64,000 nucleotides of DNA from Nematostella vectensis (lineage: Eukaryota; Cnidaria; Anthozoa; Actiniaria; Edwardsiidae): positions 10,864,540 to 10,928,539 of the forward strand of contig NC_064042.1 of NCBI RefSeq assembly GCF_932526225.1. Direction: 5' to 3'. The notes below the pieces were generated by a model. The model saw only the letters and a list, made by a program, of their open reading frames with translations. It made no database searches and had not been told where the DNA came from. A program made the position numbers and the translations under genes. Below are positions 49,521-61,223 of the stretch, in pieces (within the stretch, counting starts at the first letter, position 1; the number at the start of each line of letters is the position of its first letter).

Positions 49521-51366
49521 TAGCGACTAATCTTTATTTAATCTTTAAGGACTTTTATAGCTATCACTGCGGCTATTCCACAAACTTTCTCTAACTCACA
49601 ATTCCTCTAATAATAAGGAAACAAGTTTATCTGTTCATCCTTTAGTGGAGGCCGCCATGTTGGATGCGCAAATGGTAAAGACTGGGGTCTACTGAATTAT
49701 ATAAAACACCCTGATGGTTTTACACAGTGTTAATATTTTTACGACATGATGACTATGCATTAAACAAAAAAAAGTGAAAGAGAATTTTCAACCACAATCA
49801 AAATGTTAGTGCTTAGATGTGGTGCGAAGAAATCAAACCGAGTGTTATGTGTAAATGTGACCAATTACATAACCCTGTTTCACATCTCGGATAACATATG
49901 CAGAGCAAGTATTTAATGTCATGATAAAAAACATGAAAAAAAACCCGACTGAATCGAAAACGTCGAAAGGTTATACTCAACGTTTGTTTCGGGGTTCCTG
50001 TGGTGCGCAAAAAAAGGCGAGTAAAGGGGATCTTCCCACTCTGAAACCCACAAAACAGTAGCATTGACATTGCTAGCCTAGCAAGCTAGCTTCCAGAAAC
50101 GGGAACGGGGTTTGCCGGTAAAAACCGACTGGGAGAACGGGAATGAGAAACAAGAGCGACAGGAAAAACGGGGCTATGCTATCCTGCGCTAACGTGACTT
50201 GATGTTCCATGAGCGGCGCCAAAGGTCGTGCTACTACGGAAATACGCACCTCTTAGTGTGTACAGTCGCATCGCACGCGTGTTAGTTTAGAGAGCTTCGA
50301 TGAAAAATGGTTATCCTTGGTGTTATATTGAAGATTTCTATAAAAAAATAAATAGTAATCTTCTAAGATGCAATAAACATTGGTCAGTTTGAAAAGTTGA
50401 CATAGGTCAGCGTCCACCCTGTTTCACGTGCTCGGAGAACCAGCGATCTGCCGAAGACTGTCTATTGTCGTTTCTAGCTTACGTGTACAAACACTGCCAA
50501 GATATTAAATCCCATCTCTTCTTTAGGAATAGTTCCAGATCTAAAAGATCTAAGATATAATATAATAGATTTAAAAAGAAATTAAAAAGAAGACGACCTC
50601 TACGTTGTGTGTGTCATAAATTATACCAAGCACTTTACATGGCCTGAGACCGGGTTTTCCTCCCCCCTCCTAGTTTTCTTTTGGTGGTACGAAAAGGCGG
50701 CTTTTTGGCGGTAAAGAGGGGGTGCGCGCCAACTCTTACATGCCTGCTACATCAACAACGGTCAAATTCTTTAAAGAATGTCAAGCAACTACTCCGTTGT
50801 TGTTTGATATTAAAAATACAACGGTTTGTTTGCAAGGACTTTAAAATAACAATCTACGAATTAAGTCGGGTACGTTATTGTATAGAAGTTACTAAGTTTA
50901 CTAATCATCGTCTGTTCTAGCTTACCACGTACTTCACCATACACTTTTTTTTTTATATAAAAACCGTTTTTTATAAGAACGTCCAGCCTGAGATGTCACC
51001 AAATTTTAAAAACATGCCGACGCTGTGATAGCAGCAAAATATTTTTGTCATTCTGATACGTTCTAAAATGCAGACGTTCTTATAAAAAAGATCCAGCCAC
51101 CACACGCTGGATGTAAACTTTACATGAAATGATAGATTTTACTGGTAATCGTCAGTCCTATCTTGTATACGTGCTTCACTAGTCTCTTGCGCAGTCGAAT
51201 TTGACCTCAATCAGAGCTCACTCTCATGTCAAGTGCATTGCATGACAGAGGGAACGATTTGCGAAGCTAGGAGAGAGGATAAGAATAACTTTAACAGAGA
51301 AAACAAAAAATGGTTAGGCCCTGGAAAAACCGGTATTCCGAGTCAGAACGAATGCGTGCGAGAAAG
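49521..51366. other. Intergenic, upstream of the transpeptidase-like pair
   Basis: No gene recognised. A 17-bp inverted repeat TTTTTTATAAGAACGTC (50967-50983) and its inverse (51073-51089) delimit a 120-bp palindromic insert. The right end is the promoter of the first paralogue. Confidence 0.5.
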
Positions 51367-51373
51367 TATAAAT
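51367..51373 (+). promoter_or_regulatory. TATA box of paralogue A
   Basis: TATAAAT lies about 60 bp before the noncoding exon donor at 51434/51435; the same spacing and context (AGTATAAAT) recur in paralogue B. Confidence 0.7.
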
Positions 51374-51592
51374 GAAGGCTCAAATCTTAACTGCTAAACC
51401 TTTATCTCAAGCAAGACAAGAAGCAGTTTCATCTGTAAGTACAAGTCTTTCTTTGCTTATCACAGAATGCTTTAAAAAACGTACTATATTTTTTTAGAGC
51501 AGAAAATTCTTTAGGCGCGCATTTTAGCTTAGCTTAGCTTTGCTTTTATTCCAGACTGTATACAAGAATCTATTGGTCATTCCAACAGCAAT

Positions 51593-52403
51593 ATGTCTTT
51601 GATGAAGATAGCGTTGATTGGTTGCCTTCTGGTGCTAGTTCGAAGGTAAGGTAGAATTCAATTTTAGAGCATAAATTGTGATATTTTTGTCCCTGAAGGT
51701 TCCGTATAATACTAAGAATTCACTGTATTTAGAGATTCATATAACACCTATAGCGTGAGGTAAATTTGATCTGAACTCTATTTTCTTCTCTTAACTTAGC
51801 GATGTGCCATCTTAACTCTATTTTCTTCTCTTAACTTAGCGATGTGCCATCTTGCTGTCCAGAAAAAAAAAGCCCTAGTGGAGGACCAAGTAAAAACCCA
51901 AAGGCTGTAGTTTGCAAATTTGAGAGGTCATTACTATCGTTGACTTGTGTCAAGTAAGTGACCATTTAGCTTTTAACACAGGCTTACCATTCTGAGGTTG
52001 TTTGAAATTTTGTATGTAATGGCATAATGTATGATCGCCGATCAGCTCAGAGTTTACATCAGAAACATCTAGTAGTTTGCTCTTGAAACGAAAATGCCCT
52101 ACAATAAAGTCAAAGTAAATGAGAAATGTATTGGAGGCCATTTGCGACGGCGATCACGAGATGCCATACATACACAACCTTATGATGGTAAGCCTGTGCT
52201 TTTACTTGATGTTTGCCGAAGTAGCAACCTAGCTTCATATTAACATTAAAAAAAAAATAACATAATGCTATGAATTTTCTGCTTGTAAGTTGAATATGCT
52301 GGATTTTGCTATGTCCCCTGTACAAATGTACTAAGGACGCATAAAGACAATTCCACTGTCCACTGTACAAATGTAATTAGGACACATAAAAGTAGTTCTG
52401 AAT

Positions 52404-52434
<31 letters not shown>

Positions 52435-53613
52435 GGGTCTGCATGTTGGTAGTCAGTTGAAATTTCTATAATTTGTCGGTAGTCGGTAAAAATTATCGGT
52501 CTTTGTCGGTAGTCGGTAGATCTAAGCTAGTATTCGCTTTTGTACCAGATTTCGTGTATAAACAAGATTAAACATTATTTAGGATTGATGAGTAAATAAT
52601 AACTTATCGATAATAAATTAATTATGGATTAATAATTGGTTGAAAAGTTAATGCAACAGGAAATACATAGTGCAGATTCTGAAATGGCCGAATTTAAGTA
52701 GATTGACGATGAAAGTAAAGAGTAAAACTACCGGAAATAATGAAATGTCGGTAGTCGGCGAATTTTTTTTGTCGCTAGTCACAATTTTTCTTCATGTTTT
52801 GTCGGTAGTCAGTTACTTTTTAAGCTTTTTGTTGCTAGTCGGTTAACCCCATCCAGACCCTGATAGGCCACAGGCTGCCAAGAAGCTCAATTTGACGAGT
52901 TTAGAGCAATATAAGTTTGGAAAACTTCATGACGTCGCTCTGGGTGGATGATCCTATTCAAGGTGCATAGCGCATGTATTGTATACTGTCTCACTAATCC
53001 TAGGACTGAGGCATTTGAAAATAATTAATTTTTATAATTTGCTTTATCCTTTCTGAAAAGTTTTACATAAATTCATTTAAAAGCCCGCACTGGTATTTAT
53101 TCATCTATGAGTTTATCTGTCTACGAGGACGCTGAAACTGAACGTTGCCCAGCGGGGGCAACAGTGGAATTCGAATACTAGACTGATAATGATAATCAAA
53201 TTCATTTCGTTTCAAGGGGGAAGTCATCGCAAACCTGTAACGTTGTCAAAGCTACTGGCGAAAAGGAGTCGGACCAGAAGGGCCCCACCCCTTACGGCGA
53301 ATACTTGATTGGCAATTATCACACCAGCACGTCCTATTCCGGGCTGGACTGGTATAACCTTTATCCCAAAAAGGAAGACAATTCCGGCTATTATGGATAT
53401 TGGTCAGCTAACAAACTGGGTCGTTCAACCATGGGCCTTCACCCAGGAAGAGTGTCTTGGGGGTGTGTGACCGTTGATGCAAGCAACTGTAACAGCGGTG
53501 GCTACGATTGCTACAACAACGATTCGTGCTGGAAGAAGATCAAGAAAATCGTTAGTAGCGGCAGCATGACTTACAGGAAGTCAACGTACTCCGGCATACT
53601 CTATGTCGTATGA
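51593..53613 (+). CDS. Secreted Tlde1/DUF2778-like (L,D-transpeptidase fold) protein, paralogue A
   Basis: Coding exons 51593-51645, 51840-51953 and 53217-53613 give 187 aa. A noncoding first exon ends at 51434 (CATCT/GTAAGT) and a 5' UTR part starts at 51555. Exon 1 is a signal peptide (MSLMKIALIGCLLVLVR). Exon 2 is a Cys-containing linker (SCCPEKKSPSGG). Exon 3 is the enzyme-like domain: GPTPYGEYLIGNY, GLDWYNLYP, GRSTMGLHPGRVSWGCVTV, then a C-terminal Val-rich end. The order GPxPxGxYxIG, LxP, GR, HxxG and SxGC matches bacterial DUF2778/Tlde1 proteins, whose His and Cys act on peptidoglycan tetrapeptides; both residues are kept here. Polyadenylation signals AATAAA at 53966 and 53982. A secreted antibacterial wall enzyme is inference. 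Family assignment is from memory of motifs. Confidence 0.85.
51774..51853 (+). repeat. 40-bp tandem duplication of the exon 2 splice acceptor
   Basis: Units 51774-51813 and 51814-51853 are identical and contain the pyrimidine tract, TTAG and the first 14 exonic bases. The proximal acceptor (exon from 51840) keeps the frame; the distal one (exon from 51800) reaches TAA after four codons. Confidence 0.95.
52404..52432. repeat. Poly-G run, about 29 bases
   Basis: G homopolymer directly left of the hAT-like element in intron 2 of paralogue A. Confidence 0.95.
52433..52862. mobile_element. Non-autonomous hAT-like element in intron 2 of paralogue A
   Basis: The left end GAGGGTCTGCATG matches the inverse of the right end CATCCAGACCCTG at 11 of 13 bases. 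GTCGGTAGTCGG-type motifs recur near both ends. Paralogue B's intron 2 is about 850 bp shorter and lacks it, so the insertion probably followed the duplication. Confidence 0.7.
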
Positions 53614-55878
53614 AAACAGTTTTCGATTTATCAAAAAACACTATAGATTTTAATTGCAACTGCAGGCGCGTAAACAGGTGGGTGCGCCGCAGGGTGCGCA
53701 TTGGCGGCCATGAAAGCAGCTAACAATATTGAAACAATATTGATAATTTCGATTGTAATTGTTTTATCTTTAAGCTGGTCGTCTTATAATTGATAATTTC
53801 ACTGATGTTTCATTATGTCTAGCAAAAGCTATGCATGAAAATCAGAAGTGTATATTTTTTGTTTGCATTTCCATGTTCCTCTGCGAAAACCTTGATCCGC
53901 GATGCAGAGATTATTTTTGTTTTAAGGGCTAACCATGAAAAATGTCAACAGAAGTAGCATGAAATAATAAACACTGAACTAAATAAAAAACAAAATTCTT
54001 AAATGGGTTTCATTTGCTCACCTTAACACTACTTGAACACCACAGTATCAGAGGCGGACAGGACTTCTTTATATAAAGGGTTAGTGAGGGAAGCAGCTGG
54101 GGTTCGGTCAAAGAGTTTGCGATAAATCAAAATAAGGTTTGAGTAGTGTGTCGTCTGTGAAAACATACTGTTGGCTGCCGGGAGGTTAGAACTTTTGTTC
54201 CGAGAGGGAATGGAGCGGGAGGGGGGGAGGGGTGCTGGCAAAATTTAACACCCACGTGACTTACAACGATTAATAGGTAATGTATACAGTGTCGTAGCAG
54301 GCTTCAATACATTGGGTGGGGATACAGCTACACCTACTGGTCATTTTCTTATAAATTGCGCTGCGCTTAGCCGAACAGAAATAATTTCCAATGCACCACG
54401 CACACGAGCTGGAGGGCACCTGCCAGTAATCTTTATTAAATACTTACATGGCGGAACGCATACATCGATAGTATAATATAGTAATATGTGTATTTATCTT
54501 ACATATCGTAACACATGATGTAATGGTATATAGTAATATACAGAAAATATCATTGTTTTTGTTGTAATTGCTCATTTCATTTAAATATTTTTCAAATTTT
54601 AATCAGGAAAACAAATAAACTCGAGACAACCTCGAGCTATGAGACTACTAGTAGAGTTAAGGAGTGGTTTATATACCACTGCAAAATAACACGCATCTCG
54701 GAATGCGTCTCCCAAGGGAAAAGCATGATCTGACAGTCTGAGCATTTACCGTCCTACGTAAAGTAAGAGGTAACACACCTACTGACGGCCTGGGGAAGAG
54801 GATAGGTGAGTGGGAAGGGGATTGCGTACTCCCCTGGGTACCCCACTAAGTATGTGCCTGGGATTGTGCAAATAAGATATAATCTGGCCAATGGCCATCG
54901 TTCTTACTAGCTCACGTCTCTCAGCAATAACGGAAAAAATCTCTTCAAGATATGTATTCCTTCTCTTATGTAGAAAGCGAACTGGCGACCTCAAGGGTGA
55001 TGTCATCGACTACTCTAGCTTAAACCACGTACTACACATGCTCATAGTCGGGATTTGCCGCGATTCTTCAATAGGAAAACTCGCCTGCTTCTATACAGCT
55101 AAAAACGCGCCTGATACATCAACCAAATGATTTCTATAAAGTTACTGCTTTATGTATTAAAATAGACGTTCCACGTGTTTCATCAACAAATCTCTGCCAA
55201 GATAGATCACGTAGATTATAGATCACGCTGGAGGTGCACACACCGGATGTAATAGCATCATCTCTCTTTACTTACACAGTTACACGTGCTTCACTAATAC
55301 ACTCGATTTTATTTTAACACTCTCAGAGGTCGCTCTAATCTCACGTGCGTTACACGATAGAGGTCAGAAAGACTACAAAGGAGATTAGTAAAGCACGCGT
55401 CTCCAGGGTAAAAGTGCATGATAAGATGCTCGTCGGGAAATATATATATATACATATAATATATAAATACCAAAAAGCAGTTTTAGGTATCCCAGTGTAT
55501 GACAAAGTCTCGAATGACAATTGTTCAATGTTTTGTTTAGAATAATATTGAAAACATAGTGCCTCTTTCCCCCCTAAACAATACCAGAGGCCCGATTTTG
55601 ACTCCTAGACGAATGGGAAGAACCCCCCCCCCCCCCCCCCCCCCAAACACACACACAAACACAGATGATGAGAAATATCGTTTTTTTCAACAGGGTTGAT
55701 CTTTGGCAGGTCTCCAATGCCAGATCGACCAAGAAGGGGACGTGCCTTACGTACAGGAATACGGAATTGCTGCCAGTGACCAATGAGCATGGACGAGTAT
55801 AAACAGGGCTCACATGCGTGCTTCAACAACACAGGAACAGAATTGCTGCCAAAGGTCATTAAGCCTGGACGAGTTAAG
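53614..55878. other. Spacer between the paralogues
   Basis: No gene found. Just after each stop codon the two copies share ATCAAAAAACACTATAGATT, so the duplicated block includes 3' UTR. The rest is AT-rich; a C run lies at 55624-55643. Confidence 0.6.
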
Positions 55879-55886
55879 TATAAATA
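55879..55886 (+). promoter_or_regulatory. TATA box of paralogue B
   Basis: TATAAATA, followed by the conserved noncoding exon segment CTAAACCTTTATCTC and the donor at 55944/55945. Confidence 0.7.
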
Positions 55887-56089
55887 AAGCTCCATCAAGG
55901 GCTAAACCTTTATCTCGAAAATCCTTCGAGGAGCAGTATCATCTGTAAGTCTTTTTTTGCTTTTTACAAATGCTTTAGAAAAAAGTAGTATATACTTTTG
56001 CTTATCAAAAAATACTTTATGCTCTTAAACTTTTTCTTTCATTTCAGACGGAAACAAGTAAAGAAACCATTGATTATTCTAACAACAAT

Positions 56090-57468
56090 ATGTCTTTGAT
56101 GAAGATAGCGTTGATGGCTTGCCTTCTGGTGTTAGTTCGAGGGTAAGAGAAAATAATCATTCTTTTTCATTCATTCGCAGAGAAGCGGGCATCTCCTTGA
56201 CTCGACAAAATCTGGCTTTTTGTATTCAAAGATTGCCTAATCTTTGACTTTTTTTTACTGCGCACCTACACCTAGCTATGTGCTTGTTTCTAATTCATAT
56301 ACAAAAATGTATAGTAAAACCTCAGCGAAAGGTCCATAATAACCGTTACTAAACACACGCAAACAATTTTAGAATACTCAGCTAATTTCGAGGGTCTTTG
56401 ACATTAAATTTTTGACATGACATTAAAAATCACAATCGGTTATTTCCATGGGCCTGTCTTTCCAAGCGTCACCAATTGTACAATACTCCATTATATTTAT
56501 CACTAATCGCATCCTCTCTCTTTGTCCTTTTTTAATATAGCGATGTGCCATCTTGCTGTCCCGAAAACAAAAGCCCTAGTGGGGGACCAAGTAACAACCC
56601 AAATGCTGTAGTTTGCAAATTTGAGAGGTCATCACTCTCTCTGAAGTGCGAAAAGTAAGTTACAATTTCAGCTTTAAAAACCTAATGTTTGTCGAAGGAG
56701 TAGCTAGCCCGTTACATATTGAAACACTGTGGCTAAATGCCATGATTTCAATAATTTCTACTTTTAATATAAAGATGCTTATACCATAAAAGCCCTAAAA
56801 TTAATATAAAAAAATTAGTACAAAAAAATATAATAATAAAAAACGGGGACTTAATTATATTTTCTTGTCTTGAAGAGGAGTAGGGTTGGGCAAAGCTTAT
56901 TGGAGAGAGAGGCTTTAGAGAGAGGAGACTTATTTGTAGATTTTGACTCTAGAGCGGGGCGGGAGGAGGTGGAGGGGGAGGGGAGCTTTCTTCTCTTTGC
57001 ACTTGCATTTATGCCTTCAATTGAATTCGAATCTTGGTTGGCAATAATGAAATTTATTTATTTGTTGCCAGGGGCAGCTCATCGCATACCTGTAAGGTTG
57101 TCAAAGCCACTGGCAAAACGGAAGCGGACCAGAAGGGCCCCACCCCTTATGGCGAATATTTGATTGGCAATTATCACACCAGCACGACCTATTCCGGGCT
57201 GGACTGGTATAAGCTTTATCCTAAGAAGGAAGACAATTCCGGCTATTATGGGTATTGGTCAGCTAACAACCTGGGTCGTTCAACCATGGGCCTTCACCCA
57301 GGAAGAGTGTCTTGGGGGTGTGTGACCGTTGATGCAAGCAACTGTAACAGCGGTGGCTACGATTGCTACAACAGAGATTCGTGCTGGACGCAGATCAAGA
57401 GTATCGTTAGCAGCGGCAGCATGACTTACAGGAAGTCAACATACTCCGGCATACTCTATGTCGTATGA
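56090..57468 (+). CDS. Secreted Tlde1/DUF2778-like (L,D-transpeptidase fold) protein, paralogue B
   Basis: Coding exons 56090-56142, 56541-56654 and 57072-57468 have exactly the lengths (53, 114, 397) and phases of paralogue A and give 187 aa, about 90% identical by eye. Noncoding exon to 55944; 5' UTR resumes at 56048. It has the same signal peptide type (MSLMKIALMACLLVLVR), the same CC linker and the same GLHPGRVSWGC active-site segment. Differences cluster in the linker and near the C-terminus (SCWTQIKSI against SCWKKIKKI), i.e. outside the putative catalytic core. Single exon 2 acceptor, unlike A. AATAAA at 57729. Both genes lie in the same orientation 4.5 kb apart, a tandem duplication. 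Confidence 0.87.
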
Positions 57469-57734
57469 GAGCAGTTTTCAATTAATCAAAAAACACTATA
57501 GATTTTGATTGCGCTCTTATTTGGCTGGAAATGTTACTAACATTTTTCACTGATTTTGCATGATTGTCTGACCAGACCTTTTGCTTGAAAAACATGACGT
57601 ATACAGTATCGTTGACCATTCCATGGTCCTCTGCAAAAAAGCTGGATCATTCTATTTCTCAAAGCGTTGATATTTTTTTACCGACTCGGCATGAAAACTA
57701 TAGAAAAATGTAAATGTAAGTTCCATCAAATAAA

Positions 57735-58787
57735 CATTTAAGTTACAAAATTGTCTTGCCTTTGTTCATCTTATTCGATCATCACGTTTCAAAACTAGAA
57801 CTCCACAGTATTATTACCGAGGCATTAGATCACGGTTACCTAATGGAGTGTTAGTTGGGGAGGGGAGGGAAAGCAATGTACATTTGTATGCACTCTTATT
57901 CAAATGCGTTTCTTTTTAAAGTGTTTGTAAGGGGGGGGGGGGGGGCTCCCCTCTATTTCTGACAAATGAGTGTTCACTAGCAAATATGAATAGGTCTAAG
58001 AAGAATATAAATGGATTCTTTTATAGTATAGTTTGCATATACGATGCAAGATTCATAAGCTTCCCATCACTCACCTACTACTTAAATGTATCTTGATATT
58101 TGGGGAAAGCTACAAGCGTAGCAATTTGAAAATTCCGCATATTGATTATGCTTGAAGATACAGCGTATTTTGCGGGCCTCCCAAAGGTCACCCCCGCGTA
58201 AGAGCGTGACCTTTGGGAGCGCCCGCAAAGTACGCTGGATCTTCGGGCATATAAAAAGAAAACTGCTTTTGGTAGTATTCCCCTCACCCGGCGAAAGTAT
58301 TCTCGAATCTGCTACGAGGCAAATCAGGATGCTTTTTATCGATAAAGATCTCTATATATTTTAAATTGCTTAGATTCTTAGTAACCATTTGAAAATAACA
58401 GAATTTTGCTAGGAGGGGTCGATGTGGGCGTGCCTTGATTGCCTTATTTGGATTTAAAGATTGACGTATGACTGATCGGTAACAAGATTCCGCGCCCAAA
58501 AAATCCACCAAACAAAATTCTCTAAAAAAAAACCCTTGCCTAATATAGTCAGTGACCTCCCAGTGTCAGATATCATCTTATAGGGGGGAGGGGGAGCTAT
58601 GATCATATATAATAAGTAGTACACAACATGACTCAAGCGTAAAAAAGTTTTTTTTTTTCTTCTAAGATCTAAACAAACTTTTACAATAATCAAAATATAT
58701 TAACAAAATAAATTTACATATATTACACTTATATTCCATAAACAAAAAAATATATTTAAAAAACCAAACTGAATAACTTAGACAGAA
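57735..58787. other. Intergenic between paralogue B and CFAP68
   Basis: Convergent 3' ends. It holds a G run near 57932 and the long hairpin at 58147-58251; nothing else recognised. Confidence 0.6.
58147..58251. repeat. Long near-perfect hairpin
   Basis: Arms of about 45 bases (from TATGC-GAAGAT through CTCCCAAAGGTCAC) pair with few mismatches and one bulge around a loop of about 13 bases at 58192-58204. Could be a miniature palindromic element or a small-RNA precursor; transcription cannot be judged here. Confidence 0.8.
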
Positions 58788-60862
58788 TCACTTCATCTTC
58801 GATGGGTCACCAAAAGCCGCTCGTGACGTAGTCATGAATGAGTTGTACTGAGCCTTCAGTTTAGGAGGATCCATCTCAGGTTGGTGACCTGGGAAGGCTG
58901 TGGGTTCACGAGCTATAGAAAAAAAAAAGAAATTTTATTGATTACGAGAATTGACATTATAATGCCTCTCTGTGCTTCTGTCAGTTCAATAGAAGTGTAG
59001 CTAGGAGGGTTGACAGGCCTGTAGACAGTGAGAATAGGGGCAAAGGTCTTTATTTCCCAAGTCTGTAGCTGGCACAGGAGCAGGTAGGGGAATTTAAAAG
59101 GACATGGGACATTTGCATCTGTCCTCTACAACCCCTTCCCCATCACTAGATATACAAGAATGACTGAGTCTAAACAAAATATTATAGCTATATACTACAG
59201 AATGGTGGATAAGTGGTGGATTTTTTTATCCCCCCACTACATATAACCCTGGGTGAGGTCGTTAGGTGCCTGATGAGCTCCCTATCTAAAGACACATAAA
59301 AATCAAGGAAGCTCTTGCATGACAAGGACGGCTTCTTGTCCTTGTCATGCAAGAGCTAACATAATACAATAAAGAGTAGAATAGTATATTTCAGTTTGTT
59401 ATGAAGTTAGGCATTCACTATGTGATAGTCTTAACTAGTCTTAACAAACTAAAGGTGTTTCTTTGTATCCTTCTGGCCCTTCCCTCCCATTAGGGAGCGG
59501 TCATTAAATACTGTGGGGGGGGGGGGGGGGTGTTTTTTTTTGCAAAACCCTGGGCTAAAAAATTTTGGACCCCAAAAATCGTGAACCCTCCCCCCTACCG
59601 GAGGCCCAAAAATTTGCACCCCCCCCGCCACCACCACCACCACAACTTTTTTTTTTATATTAGATAATTATATGTCTTTAAAACCACAGAGACTTGATAT
59701 ACTGAGTGTAACTGAATATAACCTTTATTAAAATATAGATCAGCTAGCATGGCAATTTTGCACTATTTAATTTGAGTGTTAATCTTCACTTTCACTAGTT
59801 TAAGAGTGGCACAAAGATAAACAATACCTGTGTTGCTAGAAAACAACTAATGCGTCGACAATGTTAACAAAGGCATTGAGTCTAGGTTTCGCAACATTTT
59901 AAAGTATTGGTTTTATTTATTGTTAAACTGATTATACGGGCAGCTTTGTCTGTCAACCATGAGAGGGTTTCTCAAAATTTATTTATATTAAAAGACAAGA
60001 TTGGTATCTGAACAATACGGGACTAGCAATACCATAGTAGGAAACATAGTGAAATGCTCAGTATCATATTAAAACCAGATTTAAATTTGGTGACCCCCCT
60101 TTAATGGCAGCCCCCAAAAATGTGACCCCCCTAAATCGGCACCCAGAAAAACATAGACCCCCCTACATATTTGCCAGCATCCCCCAAGTAATAAATGACT
60201 ACTCCCTTATTAAAGTCATATGACCTTAAGAGGAGGGATTTTGGGATTGGGGGGGGGGGGGGGAATAACTGCAATACACTTCTACTTTACTAGCAGGAAA
60301 TCATACAGCAAGAGTTACAAGATACAGTACCTTCCAAGTGTTTTAGAGAGTCGGGTACTCTGTTAACCCCCGGGATAGCGTAACTTTTGAAATGCGTAGT
60401 TGTGAAGTAATGATCGTACTGAAAAAAAAAATAATCAAATTTCAAATATAATATCACTTTGTAAAGATAGGGATAAGAAAACACACTGAGACATTTAAAA
60501 CATTAATAGCTTATTTACTGAAGTACTTTATCGAATTAATATGAAGTCTAATTACACGAAAAGCCAACAATTCGAGAGAGCACAAACTGTAAGTTTACGG
60601 TTTACCATCTAATCACACTAGAATAACAATAATTTACCTGTGATGGAATCGGTTTTGCCTGGCCCAGATTCTTTATATCAAATCTTTGTTCGTTCCAGTT
60701 TCCTATAAGAATTTCATTCGGCAAATAGGAACTTTCAGTATTAGTGCATCGCCAGCCAAACTGTTGGAATTTCTTCTCGTCAGTGTGATCCCAAACTTCG
60801 CCGTGTCCACTTGCACGAAGTTCACTCACAAACGGAAGTTCCCTCGAAGTTGCGTAGGTCAT
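58788..60862 (-). CDS. CFAP68: Cilia- and flagella-associated protein 68 (C11orf1 family)
   Basis: Exons 60638-60862, 60331-60418 and 58788-58912 give 145 aa (human C11orf1 is 150). Exon 1 carries the family signature GHGEVW, then QFGWRCTNTES, IGNWNEQRFD and KPIPSQ. Exon 2 begins YDHYFTTT. Exon 3 has REPTAFPGHQPEMDPP, matching the human C-terminal REPHWFPGHQPELDPP. CFAP68 is a small protein inside the ciliary doublet microtubule. Junctions are GT-AG with phases 0 and 1. The last intron is 1.4 kb and carries a Harbinger-like element and a perfect 20-bp hairpin. It shares its promoter with CFAP91. Confidence 0.95.
59311..59358. repeat. Perfect 20-bp hairpin with 8-base loop
   Basis: AGCTCTTGCATGACAAGGAC (59311-59330), loop GGCTTCTT, then the exact inverse to 59358. 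It lies in CFAP68 intron 2. Confidence 0.95.
59493..60206. mobile_element. Non-autonomous PIF/Harbinger-like element in CFAP68 intron 2
   Basis: Left end GGGAGCGGTCATTAAATACT; the inverse of the right end reads GGGAGTAGTCATTTATTACT. TTA flanks both ends (59490-59492, 60207-60209), the TWA duplication expected for Harbinger elements. The interior has G and C runs and no coding sequence. Confidence 0.8.
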
Positions 60863-60932
60863 CTTAGTAAAATGTTTCGGTGATTATTTCGAACACTAAA
60901 TTATCGCTAAATGGTTTCTTGTTCTTGTCTTT

Positions 60933-60946
60933 GTTGATATGACAAC
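60933..60946 (-). promoter_or_regulatory. Near-consensus RFX X-box (CFAP68 side)
   Basis: GTTGATATGACAAC fits GTHNYYATRRNAAC at 13 of 14 positions on either strand and is nearly palindromic. It is about 71 bp upstream of the CFAP68 start. Confidence 0.5.
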
Positions 60947-61209
60947 AGAATCAAGCCGAGATTCTCCCCAGTCTTCTCTCGCCAGCGGAGACTGGGCTAC
61001 CAAATTTTCACTGCTTATAATTCAAAATATAATAAATATACATCTTTTTTGCTATAATTACATTCTATGGTACTGGTTAGTCTTCCAAAATTTCAGGTGT
61101 TGCATTTATTTTTTGTTTCAGACACAACAATTTTAATATTAGCTTCAACGGTTGACTATGACCGGTGAGCTCAGAGAGCCTAGGCACTAGGTAAAAGCGT
61201 TTGCTCTCT

Positions 61210-61223
61210 GTCGTCATAGCAAC
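61210..61223 (+). promoter_or_regulatory. Consensus RFX X-box (CFAP91 side)
   Basis: GTCGTCATAGCAAC fits GTHNYYATRRNAAC at all 14 positions, 81 bp upstream of the CFAP91 start. Confidence 0.7.

Noticed and set aside
56870-57163. 97-codon frame before paralogue B exon 3
   Set aside because: Reads intron and then exon 3 out of frame; the 57072 acceptor gives the conserved protein.
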